44,975 nucleotides of DNA from Alphaproteobacteria bacterium HGW-Alphaproteobacteria-6 (GCA_002841115.1 PHEC01000033.1:1-44975), one strand, 5' to 3'. Shown: positions 30,899-40,095, counted from the stretch's first letter. Notes: generated from the letters alone by a model not told the origin. Numbers and translations are program-made.

Positions 30899-32053
30899 TT
30901 GCTGGACTTCACGCATAATCCCTGGATGGTTGCGGCCTCTTTCGTCGTCGCGTTCTTTGCCGGCTTCAGCGGGCTGTCGCTGATGCAGGGCGCCTCGGGG
31001 CTGGCGCCATCGCAACGCAAGCTGCTGGTGGCGGTGGCCGCGATCGTGCTCGGCAGCGGCATCTGGTCGATGCATTTTGTCGCCATGCTCGGCCTGCGGC
31101 TGCCAATTCCGTTCTACTACGACGGCCTGATCACGCTGATCTCGGCGCTGGTGGCGATCCTGATGGTCGGGCTGGCGCTGCTGATGCTGCATTTCGCCAG
31201 CCGCAGCCCGGTGATGATCACCGCCGCGGGCTGCGTCGTCGGGGCCGGCATCGTGCTGATGCACTATATCGGCATGCTCGGGATGAAGCTGTGCGGCCCG
31301 GTGTTCTCGCCCCTCGGGGTCGGCCTCGCCCTGGGTGCGGCGCTCGGCCTGTCCAGCCTTGCCGTCTGGGTCGCCTATGGCGCCCGGACACGGGGCAACA
31401 TCCTGCTGGGAACCGTCTGTTTCGCCGGTGCGGTCGTCACGGTGCATTTCATCGCGATGGCCGGCACATCGTTCTACGCCGTCGATGACATGACCGCGGC
31501 CGGGCCGCTGCTGGGCAATTCCGCCCTGGCGATGATCGTGGCCCTGTCTTCCTTCGTGATCAGCGGTGCGTCGCTTCTCAGCGGGGTATCCTTTTTCGGC
31601 GCCTCCGGGGCCGCCGCAGCGCAGACGCCCCGCCCCGCGGCCGCCGCCGCCCCGCCAGCCTCCGCCGCCCCGCCAGCCTCCGCCACCCTGCCGGCCTCCG
31701 CCGACCCGGTGCCCGACAGGCCCTCGCCGGTGCCCTATGAAAAGGACGGCCGCACGCTTTTTGCCGACGCCGCGACGATTGCCGCCGTCCGGGCCGAGGG
31801 CCATTACACCGTGCTTTACCGCGGCACCGAAAAGCTGTTCTGCCCCTGGTCGATCTCGGTCGCCTCGGCCCGTCTCGGGACAGGCCGGTTCATCCGCGTC
31901 CACCGCTCCTATCTGATCAATCCCGCCCATGTCAGCGCATTCCAGCGCACCAAGGATACCGGCACCTGCTTTTTCGCCGGCGTCGAGTCGCTGACACAAG
32001 TGCCGGTCAGCCGCTCGCGTCTGGCCGACCTGCGCCGGGCGCTTGGCGTCTGA
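30899..32053 (+). CDS. coxC: MHYT-LytTR membrane regulator, CoxC-like
   Basis: A 384-residue protein. The N-terminal 220 residues form about seven membrane helices with three MHYT-type motifs: SMHFVAMLG, LMHYIGMLG and TVHFIAMAG. These histidine/methionine pairs are thought to bind a metal, possibly copper, and sense a diatomic gas. A linker with three APPASA-like repeats (about 251-268) leads to a LytTR DNA-binding domain (AEGHYTVLYRG, FIRVHRSYLINP). Start is a TTG at 30899; no ATG fits the first helix. The same architecture is encoded by coxC and coxH of the Oligotropha CO dehydrogenase cluster, and the coxM gene follows directly. Confidence 0.87.
   Translation: MLDFTHNPWMVAASFVVAFFAGFSGLSLMQGASGLAPSQRKLLVAVAAIVLGSGIWSMHFVAMLGLRLPIPFYYDGLITLISALVAILMVGLALLMLHFASRSPVMITAAGCVVGAGIVLMHYIGMLGMKLCGPVFSPLGVGLALGAALGLSSLAVWVAYGARTRGNILLGTVCFAGAVVTVHFIAMAGTSFYAVDDMTAAGPLLGNSALAMIVALSSFVISGASLLSGVSFFGASGAAAAQTPRPAAAAAPPASAAPPASATLPASADPVPDRPSPVPYEKDGRTLFADAATIAAVRAEGHYTVLYRGTEKLFCPWSISVASARLGTGRFIRVHRSYLINPAHVSAFQRTKDTGTCFFAGVESLTQVPVSRSRLADLRRALGV
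31649..31702. repeat. In-frame 18-bp tandem repeat in the coxC linker
   Basis: Three consecutive 18-base units (two identical, gccccgccagcctccgcc, the third diverged) encode the alanine/proline-rich linker between membrane and LytTR domains. Length changes by whole units would keep the frame and only alter the linker. Confidence 0.8.
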
Positions 32054-32055
32054 CA

Positions 32056-32091
32056 TCGCATTTCGTGCAGCGCAGTCGCATCCCGTGCAGC
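32056..32091. promoter_or_regulatory. Putative LytTR operator: 16-bp direct repeats at 20-bp period
   Basis: TCGCATTTCGTGCAGC (32056-32071) is repeated as TCGCATCCCGTGCAGC (32076-32091), with two differences. The period is exactly 20 bases, about two helical turns. LytTR proteins bind direct repeats with about two-turn spacing, and a LytTR regulator is encoded immediately upstream. The repeats end 26 bases before a candidate -35 of coxM, a classic activator position. Confidence 0.55.
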
Positions 32092-32117
32092 AAGGCGCGG
32101 CATTCGCCAGCGCGCGG

Positions 32118-32145
32118 TTTGCGGCACGGGGCGCTTTGCTAGGAT
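32118..32145 (+). promoter_or_regulatory. Candidate coxM promoter
   Basis: TTTGCG (32118-32123) and TAGGAT (32140-32145) are separated by 16 bases, 44 bases upstream of the coxM ATG. The boxes are weak, in keeping with activator dependence. Confidence 0.35.
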
Positions 32146-32189
32146 CGGCCCGGGAGGTGCGTGAACCGCGCCGCAGGGAGGACACCATC

Positions 32190-33023
32190 ATGATACCAGC
32201 CGGGTTCGAGTATCATCGGCCGGCCGATCTGGCGTCGGCGATCGGCCTTCTTCAGGACCATGGCGACGAGGCGCGCGTCGTCGCCGGCGGGCACAGCCTG
32301 ATCCCGATGATGAAGCTGCGCATGACCGACCTCGGCCACCTTGTCGACCTGCAGGATATCGGCGAGCTGAGGGGCATCGCCATCGGCGCCGGCCATGTCA
32401 CCATCGGCGCCATGACCTCGCAACACGATCTGATCGCCGATGACCGGCTGGCCGCGGTGCTGCCGATCATCCGCGAGGCATCGCTGCAGATCGCCGACCC
32501 GCAGGTGCGCTACATGGGCACGATCGGCGGCAATGTCGCCAACGGCGATCCCGGCAACGACATGCCCGGCCTGATGCAATGCCTGAACGCAAGCTATGAT
32601 CTGGCCGGCCCGGACGGCACCCGCCAGGTCGCGGCCCGCGGCTTTTACCAGGCCGCCTATTTCACCGCCCGCGAGGATGACGAGATCCTGACCCGCATCG
32701 TCATCCCGGTCCCGGCGGCCGGCACCGGCCATGCCTATGTCAAGCAGAAGCGCAAGATCGGCGATTATGCCACCGCCGCGGCGGCGGTGCTGGTCGGCAC
32801 GACTTCGGCCTCGGTCGCGATGACCAACCTTTCCGATACGCCGGTCTGGTCCGAGGCGGCGGGCAAGGCCCTTGCCGCCGGCGACACCGAGGGCTGCGTT
32901 GCCGCGATACTTGCCGCGATCGACCCGCAGGAAGACATGCGCGGCCCGGTCGAGTTCAAGAGACACGTCGCCGCGGTGGTTCTGCGCCGCGCCATCGACA
33001 GCGCCCTGGCGCGCCGGACATGA
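32190..33023 (+). CDS. coxM: Aerobic carbon monoxide dehydrogenase, medium (FAD) subunit
   Basis: A 277-residue flavoprotein subunit of the molybdenum hydroxylase family. FAD pyrophosphate motifs are [10 protein letters not shown] (about 31-40) and [14 protein letters not shown] (about 111-124). A strong GGGAGGA ribosome site sets ATG 32190; the track start lies 49 codons upstream in the regulatory region. It passes electrons from the CoxS iron-sulfur clusters to FAD and then to the quinone pool. It is first in coxM-S-L. Confidence 0.93.
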   Translation: MIPAGFEYHRPADLASAIGLLQDHGDEARVVAGGHSLIPMMKLRMTDLGHLVDLQDIGELRGIAIGAGHVTIGAMTSQHDLIADDRLAAVLPIIREASLQIADPQVRYMGTIGGNVANGDPGNDMPGLMQCLNASYDLAGPDGTRQVAARGFYQAAYFTAREDDEILTRIVIPVPAAGTGHAYVKQKRKIGDYATAAAAVLVGTTSASVAMTNLSDTPVWSEAAGKALAAGDTEGCVAAILAAIDPQEDMRGPVEFKRHVAAVVLRRAIDSALARRT

Positions 33024-33036
33024 GGGAGGCCAGGTC

Positions 33037-33531
33037 ATGAGCAAGATGCACATCACGCTGACCGTCAACGGAACCGCGGTCGAGGGGCTTGCCGAACCGC
33101 GCACGCTTCTGATCCATTTCCTGCGCGAGACCCTGAGGATCACCGGCCCCCATATCGGCTGCGAGACCAGCCATTGTGGCGCCTGCACCATCGACATGAA
33201 CGGCAAGTCGGTGAAATCCTGCACCGTCTTCGTCGGCCAGGCCCAGGGCGCCGAGATCACCACCGTCGAGGGGCTGGTCAATGCCGACGGCTCGCTTGGC
33301 GTCATCCAGGAGAACTTCCGCGAGCACCACGGGCTGCAATGCGGCTTCTGCACGCCGGGCATGATCACCCGCGCGCATCGCTTCTTGCAGGAAAACCCCG
33401 CGCCGACCGAGGCTGAGGTGCGCTTCGGCATGGCCGGCAACCTCTGCCGCTGCACCGGATACCAGAACATCGTCAAAGCCATTCTGGCGTCGGCCGCCCA
33501 GCTGAACGCCGCCAAGGAGGCCGCGGAATGA
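33037..33531 (+). CDS. coxS: Aerobic carbon monoxide dehydrogenase, small (2Fe-2S) subunit
   Basis: A 164-residue subunit with two [2Fe-2S] clusters. The ferredoxin-type set is Cys42, 47, 50 and 62 ([10 protein letters not shown]...SC). The second set is Cys102, 105, 137 and 139 (CGFCTPGM...CRCTGY). It starts at ATG 33037 behind GGGAGG, 13 bases after coxM, and overlaps coxL by ATGA. It relays electrons from the Mo-Cu site to FAD. Confidence 0.95.
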   Translation: MSKMHITLTVNGTAVEGLAEPRTLLIHFLRETLRITGPHIGCETSHCGACTIDMNGKSVKSCTVFVGQAQGAEITTVEGLVNADGSLGVIQENFREHHGLQCGFCTPGMITRAHRFLQENPAPTEAEVRFGMAGNLCRCTGYQNIVKAILASAAQLNAAKEAAE

Positions 33532-35948
33532 ACGACCAGTCGAACACCCCCGAAGACCGCAGCACCCGGCTGAAAGGCATGGGCTGCTCGCGCAAGCGCG
33601 TCGAGGACGTGCGCTTTACCCAGGGCAAGGGCAACTATGTCGACGACATCAGGATGGACGGCATGCTGTTCGGCGATTTCGTCCGCTCGCCCTATGCCCA
33701 TGCCCGCGTGGTCTCGATCGACAGCGCGGCGGCGATGAAGGTGCCCGGCGTGCTGGCGGTCATCACCGCCAAGGAACTGGAGCCGCTCGGCCTGCACTGG
33801 ATGCCGACACTTGCCGGTGACAAGCAGATGGTGCTGGCCGATGGCAAGGTCCTGTTCCAGGGCCAGGAGGTCGCCTTCGTCGTCGCCACCGACCGCTATG
33901 CCGCATCCGACGGTGTCGCCGCGGTCGAGGTGGAATACGATGAGTTGCCGGTCGTCGTCGATCCCTTCAAGGCGCTTGAACCCGATGCACCGGTGCTGCG
34001 CGAGGATCTTGCCGGCCAGACGACCGGCGCGCATGGCCCCCGCCGCCATCACAACCACATCTTCACCTGGGAGGTGGGCGACAAGGAGGCCACCGAGGCG
34101 GTTCTGGCCGGCGCCGATGTCGTCGCCGAAGAGATGGTCTATTACCACCGCACCCATCCCAGCCCGCTGGAGACCTGCGGCTGCGTCGCCTCGATGGACA
34201 AGGTGAACGGCAAGCTGACGGTCTGGGGCACCTTTCAGGCGCCGCATGCGGTGCGCACGGTGGCCTCGCTGATATCAGGAATAGCCGAGCACAACATCCG
34301 AATCATCTCGCCCGATATCGGCGGCGGGTTCGGCAACAAGGTCGGCGTCTACCCGGGCTATATCTGCGCGATCGTCGCCTCGATCGTCACCGGCAAGCCG
34401 GTCAAGTGGGTCGAAAGCCGGATGGACAACCTGATGGCCACCGCCTTTGCCCGCGACTACTGGATGAAGGGCCGGATCGCCGCCACCAAGGCCGGCAAGA
34501 TCACCGGCCTCTGGTGTCACACCACCGCCGACCACGGCGGGTTTGACGCCTGCGCCGACCCCTCGAAATTCCCGGCCGGGTTCATGAACATCTGCACCGG
34601 CAGCTACGACATTCCGGTCGCCTATCTGGCGGTCGACGGTGTCTATACCAACAAGGCGCCAGGCGGCGTGGCCTATCGCTGTTCGTTCCGGGTGACGGAG
34701 GCCGCCTATTTCATCGAGCGGATGATCGAGGTGCTGGCGATCAGGCTGGGCATGGACGCCGCCGAACTGCGCCGGATCAACTTCATCCGCAAGGACCAGT
34801 TTCCCTATCAGTCGGCGCTCGGCTGGGAATACGATTCCGGCGATTATCACACCGCCTGGGACAAGGCGCTGAAGGCGGTCGGCTACGACGCCTTGCGCGC
34901 CGAACAGGCGCAGCGGCTCGCCGACTTCAAGGCAGGCAAGACCCGCCGGCTGATCGGCATCGGGCTGGCGCATTTCACCGAGATCGTCGGCGCCGGGCCA
35001 GTCAAGAACTGCGACATCCTCGGGCTTGGCATGTTCGACAGTTGCGAGATCCGCATCCATCCGACCGGATCGGCGATCGCGCGGCTTGGCACCATCAGCC
35101 AGGGCCAGGGCCACGCCACGACCTTCGCCCAGATCATCGCCAGCGAGATCGGCATCCCCGCCGACGACATCACGCTGGAAGAGGGCGACACCGATACCGC
35201 CCCCTACGGACTTGGCACCTACGGCTCGCGTTCGACGCCGGTCGCCGGGGCCGCGACGGCGATGGCCGCGCGCAAGATCCGCGCCAAGGCGCAGATGATC
35301 GCGGCCTACCTTCTGGAAGTCCACGACGACGACGTGGAATTCGATGTCGACCGTTTTGCCGTCAAGGGCGCACCCGAGCGGTTCAAGACGATGAAGGAGA
35401 TCGCCTTCGCCGCCTACAACCAGGCCATTCCGGGGCTGGAGCCGGGGCTGGAGGCGGTCAGCTACTATGACCCGCCCAACATGACCTATCCCTTCGGCGC
35501 CTATATCTGCGTGATGGAGATCGACGTCGACACCGGCGAACACGAGATCCGCATGTTCTACGCGCTCGACGATTGCGGCACCCGGATCAACCCGATGATC
35601 ATCGAGGGCCAGGTCCATGGCGGCGCCACCGAAGGCTATGCCATCGCGATGGGCCAGGAGATCGCCTATGACGAGATGGGCAACCACAAGACCGCGACGC
35701 TGATGGATTTCTTCATCCCGACATCGTGGGAGACGCCGCACTACACCACCGACCACACGGTCACCCCCAGCCCGCATCACCCGATCGGCGCCAAGGGTGT
35801 GGGTGAAAGCCCGAATGTCGGCTCGGTCCCGGCCTTCTCGAACGCGGTGCATGATGCTTTCCGGCCGTTCGGCCTTGTCCACAGTCACATGCCGCATGAT
35901 CACTGGCGGGTCTGGAAGATCGCCCGTGATCTTGGCCTGCACGGCTAG
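33528..35948 (+). CDS. coxL: Aerobic carbon monoxide dehydrogenase, large (Mo-Cu) subunit, form I
   Basis: An 806-residue catalytic subunit. The decisive motif is the active-site loop AYRCSFR at residues 382-388; Cys385 would bridge copper to molybdenum. This loop defines form I, true CO-oxidising enzymes, whereas form II proteins carry AYRGAGR. Other molybdenum-cofactor contacts seen are DIGGGFGNK (263-271), QGQGHATTF and [15 protein letters not shown] near the C-terminus with the conserved glutamate. Length matches known CoxL (about 809). It oxidises CO with water to CO2 in the cytoplasmic (CoxSML)2 complex. Confidence 0.96.
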   Translation: MNDQSNTPEDRSTRLKGMGCSRKRVEDVRFTQGKGNYVDDIRMDGMLFGDFVRSPYAHARVVSIDSAAAMKVPGVLAVITAKELEPLGLHWMPTLAGDKQMVLADGKVLFQGQEVAFVVATDRYAASDGVAAVEVEYDELPVVVDPFKALEPDAPVLREDLAGQTTGAHGPRRHHNHIFTWEVGDKEATEAVLAGADVVAEEMVYYHRTHPSPLETCGCVASMDKVNGKLTVWGTFQAPHAVRTVASLISGIAEHNIRIISPDIGGGFGNKVGVYPGYICAIVASIVTGKPVKWVESRMDNLMATAFARDYWMKGRIAATKAGKITGLWCHTTADHGGFDACADPSKFPAGFMNICTGSYDIPVAYLAVDGVYTNKAPGGVAYRCSFRVTEAAYFIERMIEVLAIRLGMDAAELRRINFIRKDQFPYQSALGWEYDSGDYHTAWDKALKAVGYDALRAEQAQRLADFKAGKTRRLIGIGLAHFTEIVGAGPVKNCDILGLGMFDSCEIRIHPTGSAIARLGTISQGQGHATTFAQIIASEIGIPADDITLEEGDTDTAPYGLGTYGSRSTPVAGAATAMAARKIRAKAQMIAAYLLEVHDDDVEFDVDRFAVKGAPERFKTMKEIAFAAYNQAIPGLEPGLEAVSYYDPPNMTYPFGAYICVMEIDVDTGEHEIRMFYALDDCGTRINPMIIEGQVHGGATEGYAIAMGQEIAYDEMGNHKTATLMDFFIPTSWETPHYTTDHTVTPSPHHPIGAKGVGESPNVGSVPAFSNAVHDAFRPFGLVHSHMPHDHWRVWKIARDLGLHG

Positions 35949-35954
35949 GGGTGC

Positions 35955-35992
35955 CGTGCCGCCCGTCCGGAACGATACCGGCGGGCGGCACG
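35955..35992. other. Strong intercistronic hairpin between coxL and coxD
   Basis: CGTGCCGCCCG (35955-35965) pairs perfectly with CGGGCGGCACG (35982-35992). Within the loop CCGG/CCGG can add four more pairs. There is no T-run. It sits six bases after the coxL stop, in the only real gap of the otherwise compact cox operon. It probably stabilises the coxMSL mRNA and reduces read-through to the assembly genes. Confidence 0.6.
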
Positions 35993-36008
35993 CTGCAACG
36001 GATCGGCG

Positions 36009-36872
36009 ATGACAGCCAGACCCCATACCGACCTGAAGGAGGCGCTGGTCCGAACCGGCTATGTCGCCGATGACAGCCTTGCCATGGCGCTTCACCTGGC
36101 CCTGTCGCTGGGCCGGCCGCTGCTGCTTGAAGGACCGGCCGGGGTCGGCAAGACCGAGGTCGCCAAGTCGCTTGCCGACCATCTCGGCGCCCGGCTGATC
36201 CGGCTGCAATGCTATGAGGGTCTCGATGCGTCGCATGCGATCTATGAATGGAACTATCAGCGCCAGCTTCTGGCGATCCGCGCCGATCACGCCAGCGAGG
36301 AGACCCTCTTTTCCGATCGATACCTGCTGAAGCGACCGCTGCTGGAAGCGATCAGCCAGGACCGGGCACCGGTTCTGCTGATCGACGAGATCGACCGGGC
36401 CGACGAGGAATTCGAGGCCTATCTTCTGGAAATCCTGTCCGATTTCCAGATCACCATCCCGGAGATCGGCACCGTCACCGCCAAGGCACGCCCGATCGTC
36501 ATCCTGACCGCCAACGGCACCCGCGACCTGTCCGACGCGCTGCGCCGCCGCTGCCTTTATGCCTATATCGACTATCCCGACCGCGAGACCGAACTGGCGA
36601 TCCTGGCCCGGCGCGGCCCCGCCCTCGAAGCCCGGCTTGCCCGCCAGATCATCGGCGTGGTGCAGGCACTGCGCCGCGAGGATCTGGACAAGAAGCCCGG
36701 CATCGCCGAGATGCTGGACTGGGCCGCCGCCCTTGCCGGGCTTGGCATCAACGACCTGACCGAGGATCGCGCCGCGCTTCAGGCCACCCTGGTCTGCCTG
36801 CTGAAGACCGCCGCCGACCGGGACGCCGCGCCGCCCGAGGTGCTGGACCGCATCATCGGCAGGGTCGCCTGA
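36009..36872 (+). CDS. coxD: MoxR-type AAA+ ATPase, CO dehydrogenase maturation
   Basis: A 287-residue AAA+ protein of the MoxR class. It has Walker A GPAGVGKT (42-49), Walker B VLLIDEID (about 122-129), sensor 1 in VILTANGTRDLSDALRRRC. In known cox systems CoxD helps insert sulfur and copper into the Mo-Cu site of CoxL. It shares its stop with the coxE start (TGATG), typical of MoxR-VWA pairs. The ribosome site is weak, and the gene follows the coxL-coxD hairpin. Confidence 0.93.
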   Translation: MTARPHTDLKEALVRTGYVADDSLAMALHLALSLGRPLLLEGPAGVGKTEVAKSLADHLGARLIRLQCYEGLDASHAIYEWNYQRQLLAIRADHASEETLFSDRYLLKRPLLEAISQDRAPVLLIDEIDRADEEFEAYLLEILSDFQITIPEIGTVTAKARPIVILTANGTRDLSDALRRRCLYAYIDYPDRETELAILARRGPALEARLARQIIGVVQALRREDLDKKPGIAEMLDWAAALAGLGINDLTEDRAALQATLVCLLKTAADRDAAPPEVLDRIIGRVA

Positions 36873-38053
36873 TGGCGGTCACCCGCTTTCCCGCCCGCGC
36901 CTCGGGCATCGCCGACCGGATCGCCGGATTCGTCGCCCATCTGCGCATGAACGGGTTGCAGCCGGGGCCCGCCGAGACCGCCGATACCCTTGCTGTGCTG
37001 GGTCTGGTGACGGCCACCGACCCGGCCGAGGTGCGCCTGGCGCTGAAATCGCTGATGGCGACCGACGCCGCAGGCTGGCGGCGATTCGACGACCTCTTTG
37101 ACGCCTACTGGTTCAACGCCGGCAAGACCCGCAGCGCCACGACCAGCGCCCATGTCCGGATCCAGTCTGCCCGACCGACGCTTTGGCAAGGCCACATCGA
37201 CCCGGTCGGCGAGGCCGGCGACAGCGACGGCGAGACCGCCCCCGGCGCCGAGGACGGCGAGGCCGAGGGCATCGACGGCCGCCTGATCGCCACGCGCACC
37301 GACAATTTGCGCAAGCGCGACCTGCGCGAACTGATGGACGAGGACAGCCGCCGTGCCGCCGAACGCGCGGCCCGCGACCTTGCCCGGGCGATCCGCGACC
37401 GCCGCTCGCGCCGCCGCAGGCAGGCCCGGCGCGGCGCCATGCTCGACCTGCGCCGGATCCAGCGCGCCAGCCTTGCGCGCGGCGGCGAACCCATCGACCT
37501 TTTCCGCAAGGCGCGGCCCGACCGGCCGATGCGCATCGTCGTGCTGTGCGATGTCTCGGGGTCGATGCAGGTCTATGCCCGGGTCTTTCTGGCCTTCGTC
37601 AAGGGGCTGATCGACACCGATGCCAGGGCGGATGCCTATCTGTTCCACACCCGGCTGATGCGCGTCACCGGGGCGCTGCGCGACCATGACAGCTTGCGCG
37701 CGGCCGGGCGGCTTTCGCTGATGGCCGAGGGCTTCGGCGGCGGCACCGACATCGGCGGCGCGCTGGCGGCCTTTGCCGATGCCCATGCGGCCAGGGCGCT
37801 GTCGTCACGCTCGATCGTCATCATCCTGTCGGACGGCTACTGCACCGGCACCCCGGCAAGGCTGGCCGAGGCCCTCGCCCGCATCCGCCGCCGCGCCGGA
37901 CGCATCGTCTGGCTGAACCCGCTTCTGGGCTGGAAGGACTATGCGCCGGTCGCCGCCGGCATCGCCGCCGCGCTGCCCTGTCTCGACGCCCATCTGCCCG
38001 CCAATACCATCGACGCGCTCGCCGCCCTGGAACCCGAGTTCGCCCGGCTCTGA
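36872..38053 (+). CDS. coxE: VWA domain protein CoxE, CO dehydrogenase maturation
   Basis: A 393-residue protein with a C-terminal von Willebrand A domain. The MIDAS metal site DVSGS is at 227-231, followed by GGGTDIGGAL and VIILSDGYCTG. The middle is an acidic stretch (about 111-135) followed by a very arginine-rich segment (about 160-190). It overlaps coxD (TGATG), consistent with the known CoxD-CoxE partnership in completing the CoxL active site. The track ORF starts upstream in the coxD region in another frame. Confidence 0.93.
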   Translation: MAVTRFPARASGIADRIAGFVAHLRMNGLQPGPAETADTLAVLGLVTATDPAEVRLALKSLMATDAAGWRRFDDLFDAYWFNAGKTRSATTSAHVRIQSARPTLWQGHIDPVGEAGDSDGETAPGAEDGEAEGIDGRLIATRTDNLRKRDLRELMDEDSRRAAERAARDLARAIRDRRSRRRRQARRGAMLDLRRIQRASLARGGEPIDLFRKARPDRPMRIVVLCDVSGSMQVYARVFLAFVKGLIDTDARADAYLFHTRLMRVTGALRDHDSLRAAGRLSLMAEGFGGGTDIGGALAAFADAHAARALSSRSIVIILSDGYCTGTPARLAEALARIRRRAGRIVWLNPLLGWKDYAPVAAGIAAALPCLDAHLPANTIDALAALEPEFARL

Positions 38054-38064
38054 AAGGTCCGACC

Positions 38065-38877
38065 ATGGGAAAGTTCGACATCTTCGACACCATCGACCAG
38101 CAGCGCCGGACCGGTCGCCCGTTCTGCGTGGCAACCGTGGTGCGCACCGCCGACGTGACCTCGGCCAAGGCCGGGGCCAAGGCGGTGGTGACCGAGACCG
38201 GCGAGATCCTCGGCCATCTCGGCGGCGCCTGCGTCGGGCGCGCGGTGACGGCGGCAGGACGGCAGGCCATCGCCACCGGCGAAACCCGCCTGATCCGGGT
38301 CAAGCCATCGGAAAAGGTCGTCGCCCTGATCGACGAGGACGGCGCCCAGGTCTTCAAGAGCGGCTGCCCCTCGGGCGGCACCGTCGATGTGCTGATCGAG
38401 CCATACGAGTTGCCGCCGATGCTGGTCATCTTCGGCAACACGCCGATCAGCCGGGCACTCGCCGGCCATGCCGCACTGGCGGGCTATCGGCTGGCCCTGC
38501 CGCAGGAGGCCGGCGAAGCACTGCCGGCCACACGCTTCAGCGGCACCGACATCGCTGGCCTGGCGCTGGGTCCGCGCGACTTCATCGTCGTCGCCAGCCA
38601 GGGCACCCAGGACCTTGCCTGCCTTGGCGCCGCACTGCAAAGCCCGGCCGCCCGCGTCTCGATGATCGCCTCGCGCCGCAAGGCCGCGACACTGACCGCA
38701 AAGCTGGCCGGCGCCGGACTGTCACCCGAAAGGCTCGCGCGGCTGAAATCGCCGGCGGGCCTGGATATCCAGGCCATCGACCCGCAGGAAATCGCGCTGT
38801 CGGTGATGGCCGAGATCGTCCAGTGGCGAAACCTCGACCGCAAGGGCGACGCGGCGGCCGGCGCAGGCCCTGCCTGA
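38065..38877 (+). CDS. coxF: XdhC/CoxI family maturation protein, CoxF
   Basis: A 270-residue protein of the XdhC/CoxI family. An N-terminal XdhC-type domain (PFCVATVVRTADVTSAKAGAKAVVTE, GHLGGACVGRAV, SGCPSGGTVDVLIEP) is followed by a Rossmann-like C-terminal domain (LVIFGNTPISRALAGHAALAGY). Such proteins help load or sulfurate the molybdenum cofactor. It is 11 bases after coxE and is the last gene of the cluster here; coxG, coxH, coxI and coxK are not present downstream. Confidence 0.88.
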   Translation: MGKFDIFDTIDQQRRTGRPFCVATVVRTADVTSAKAGAKAVVTETGEILGHLGGACVGRAVTAAGRQAIATGETRLIRVKPSEKVVALIDEDGAQVFKSGCPSGGTVDVLIEPYELPPMLVIFGNTPISRALAGHAALAGYRLALPQEAGEALPATRFSGTDIAGLALGPRDFIVVASQGTQDLACLGAALQSPAARVSMIASRRKAATLTAKLAGAGLSPERLARLKSPAGLDIQAIDPQEIALSVMAEIVQWRNLDRKGDAAAGAGPA

Positions 38878-38903
38878 CCGGTCGGGCCGGCCAGAGCGGA
38901 TCG

Positions 38904-38998
38904 CGTTCATTCGCCTTCACACACCCCACTCTGACCTTTTGATTTAGCATGTCCGAGTCGCGCAAAACCGGTTCCCACTTTTGCGCGACATGCCCTAG
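38904..38998. repeat. Dispersed intergenic hairpin repeat, copy B
   Basis: This is the second copy of the 95-bp repeat at 1-95, about 85 of 95 bases identical, same orientation. The inner stem is CGCGCAAAA/TTTTGCGCG and the outer CATGTC/GACATG. Its final CTAG (38995-38998) supplies the stop codon (TAG on the minus strand) of the LuxR-type gene, so the repeat touches coding DNA. It fills most of the 117-base gap after coxF. Confidence 0.75.
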
Positions 38999-39510
38999 CC
39001 GACCCTGGCCAGGGGCGGGGACGGCGCCGGGGCCGCGTCCATCAGATCCTCGATGAACAGGCTGAGCAGTTGCGGCCGGCCACTGACCCCGGCCTTGCGG
39101 AAGATCGCATTGGTCTGCGCCTTGACCGTGCCTTCCGAGGTGTTGCGCAATCCGGCGATCTCGGCGGTGCTCATCCCCTTGATCGCGAAAAGCGCCACAT
39201 CGGCTTCGGCCGGGGTCAGGCCCCATTCGCCGAAGCGTTCCCGCAAGAGGTCCATGAAGGCCCCCGAGGCACGGCGCAGCTTTTCCTCGGCCTGGCGTTG
39301 ATCGCGCATCGACCGCGCCAGCGCCAGCCCGCCCGAGACGATGCCGAGGACAAGGCCCAGCGCCGCGCCCAGTTCGATGTATTCGCGCAATTGCCAGTTG
39401 ATCGGCGGGATGTAGATGCCGAGGACCGAAAGCAGGATGTCGGAAATGAAGAAGAAGGCGCAAAGCACCTGAACCGCCAGTGTGACCAGAACAAAAACCT
39501 TCAGCCTCAC
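38995..39510 (-). CDS. Membrane-anchored LuxR-type HTH regulator
   Basis: A 171-residue protein. Two membrane helices lie at about 5-27 (VFVLVTLAVQVLCAFFFISD) and 45-65 (IELGAALGLVLGIVSGGLAL). A charged helical linker (SMRDQRQAEEKLRRASG) follows, then a LuxR/GerE HTH (LTPAEADVALFAIKGMSTAEIAG, NTSEGTVKAQTNAIFRKAG). The start is probably GTG 39510, which follows GGAAGGGGC; the track start is an upstream TTG. The stop codon lies in the dispersed repeat. It is last of three minus-strand genes with the two acidic exported proteins and probably regulates them; its signal is unknown. Confidence 0.82.
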   Translation of the reverse strand: MRLKVFVLVTLAVQVLCAFFFISDILLSVLGIYIPPINWQLREYIELGAALGLVLGIVSGGLALARSMRDQRQAEEKLRRASGAFMDLLRERFGEWGLTPAEADVALFAIKGMSTAEIAGLRNTSEGTVKAQTNAIFRKAGVSGRPQLLSLFIEDLMDAAPAPSPPLARVG

Positions 39511-39576
39511 GCCCCTTCCCGCCCCGGTTGCAGCCCCGGTGGCAGCCCGGCGGGCGAGACGGTCTTCACCCAAGGG

Positions 39577-39981
39577 TCAATCGTCATCGTCATCATCCCG
39601 GTCATCGTCGTCATCGTCATCGTCATCGCCCGAGCCCGAGCCAGAGCCAGAGCCAGAGCCACCGGATCCCGATCCGCCCGAGGCCGAATGGTCGGTCCCG
39701 CCATCATCGCCGATTGCGATGACAACGCTACTGCCATCGAGCGGGCGCCGCAGATCGCGCAGAATCTCGCCGTTGCGCGGGTCAAGCACGATCTCGCGCC
39801 GATAGCGACTGCTTGTGCCGACGATGCGCATCCGGCCCAGCAGGGTGCGGCTGACGGTCACCTCGGCATAGCCCATGCGCTTGAGTTGCGCGGCAACCTG
39901 ATCACCCGGACCCTGCGCCATGGCAGGCCCGCCCAGAAGGATCACCGCAAGCATCGAATAAAGGACCGTCCGCCGTCGCAT
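39577..39981 (-). CDS. Exported PepSY-like protein with aspartate-rich C-terminal tail
   Basis: A 134-residue protein. A signal peptide (MRRRTVLYSMLAVILLGGPAMA) is cleaved after AMA. A small domain follows, QVAAQLKRMGYAEVTVSRTLLGR...REIVLDPRNGEILRD, whose pattern resembles a PepSY-type fold. The C-terminal third is a Ser-Gly repeat and then an almost pure aspartate run. ATG 39981 follows GGAAGG; the track start is 32 codons too long. It is exported to the periplasm or outside. Function is unknown; the tail suggests cation binding. It is the second gene of the three-gene locus. Confidence 0.8.
   Translation of the reverse strand: MRRRTVLYSMLAVILLGGPAMAQGPGDQVAAQLKRMGYAEVTVSRTLLGRMRIVGTSSRYRREIVLDPRNGEILRDLRRPLDGSSVVIAIGDDGGTDHSASGGSGSGGSGSGSGSGSGDDDDDDDDDRDDDDDD
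39582..39658. repeat. Simple-sequence tract encoding Ser-Gly and poly-Asp tails
   Basis: The DNA is a run of gtc/atc triplets followed by gagccagagcc-type hexamers. Because units are multiples of three, copy-number changes would lengthen or shorten the tail without a frameshift. Confidence 0.75.
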
Positions 39982-40095
39982 CCTGACACCTTCCGGGAAA
40001 CCGAATGGCCCCCGGTGACCAGTATCGGTCAGCCCGGGGGCCATCACAAGGGCAAGCCTGCTTGCCCAGGCTTTCATGCCTGACTGCGGATGCGA

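Noticed and set aside
29576-32191. 871-residue minus-strand ORF
   Set aside because: Antisense to the lyase and coxC, both of which carry clear family motifs.
34275-36290. 671-residue minus-strand ORF
   Set aside because: Antisense to coxL, whose active-site motifs are unmistakable.
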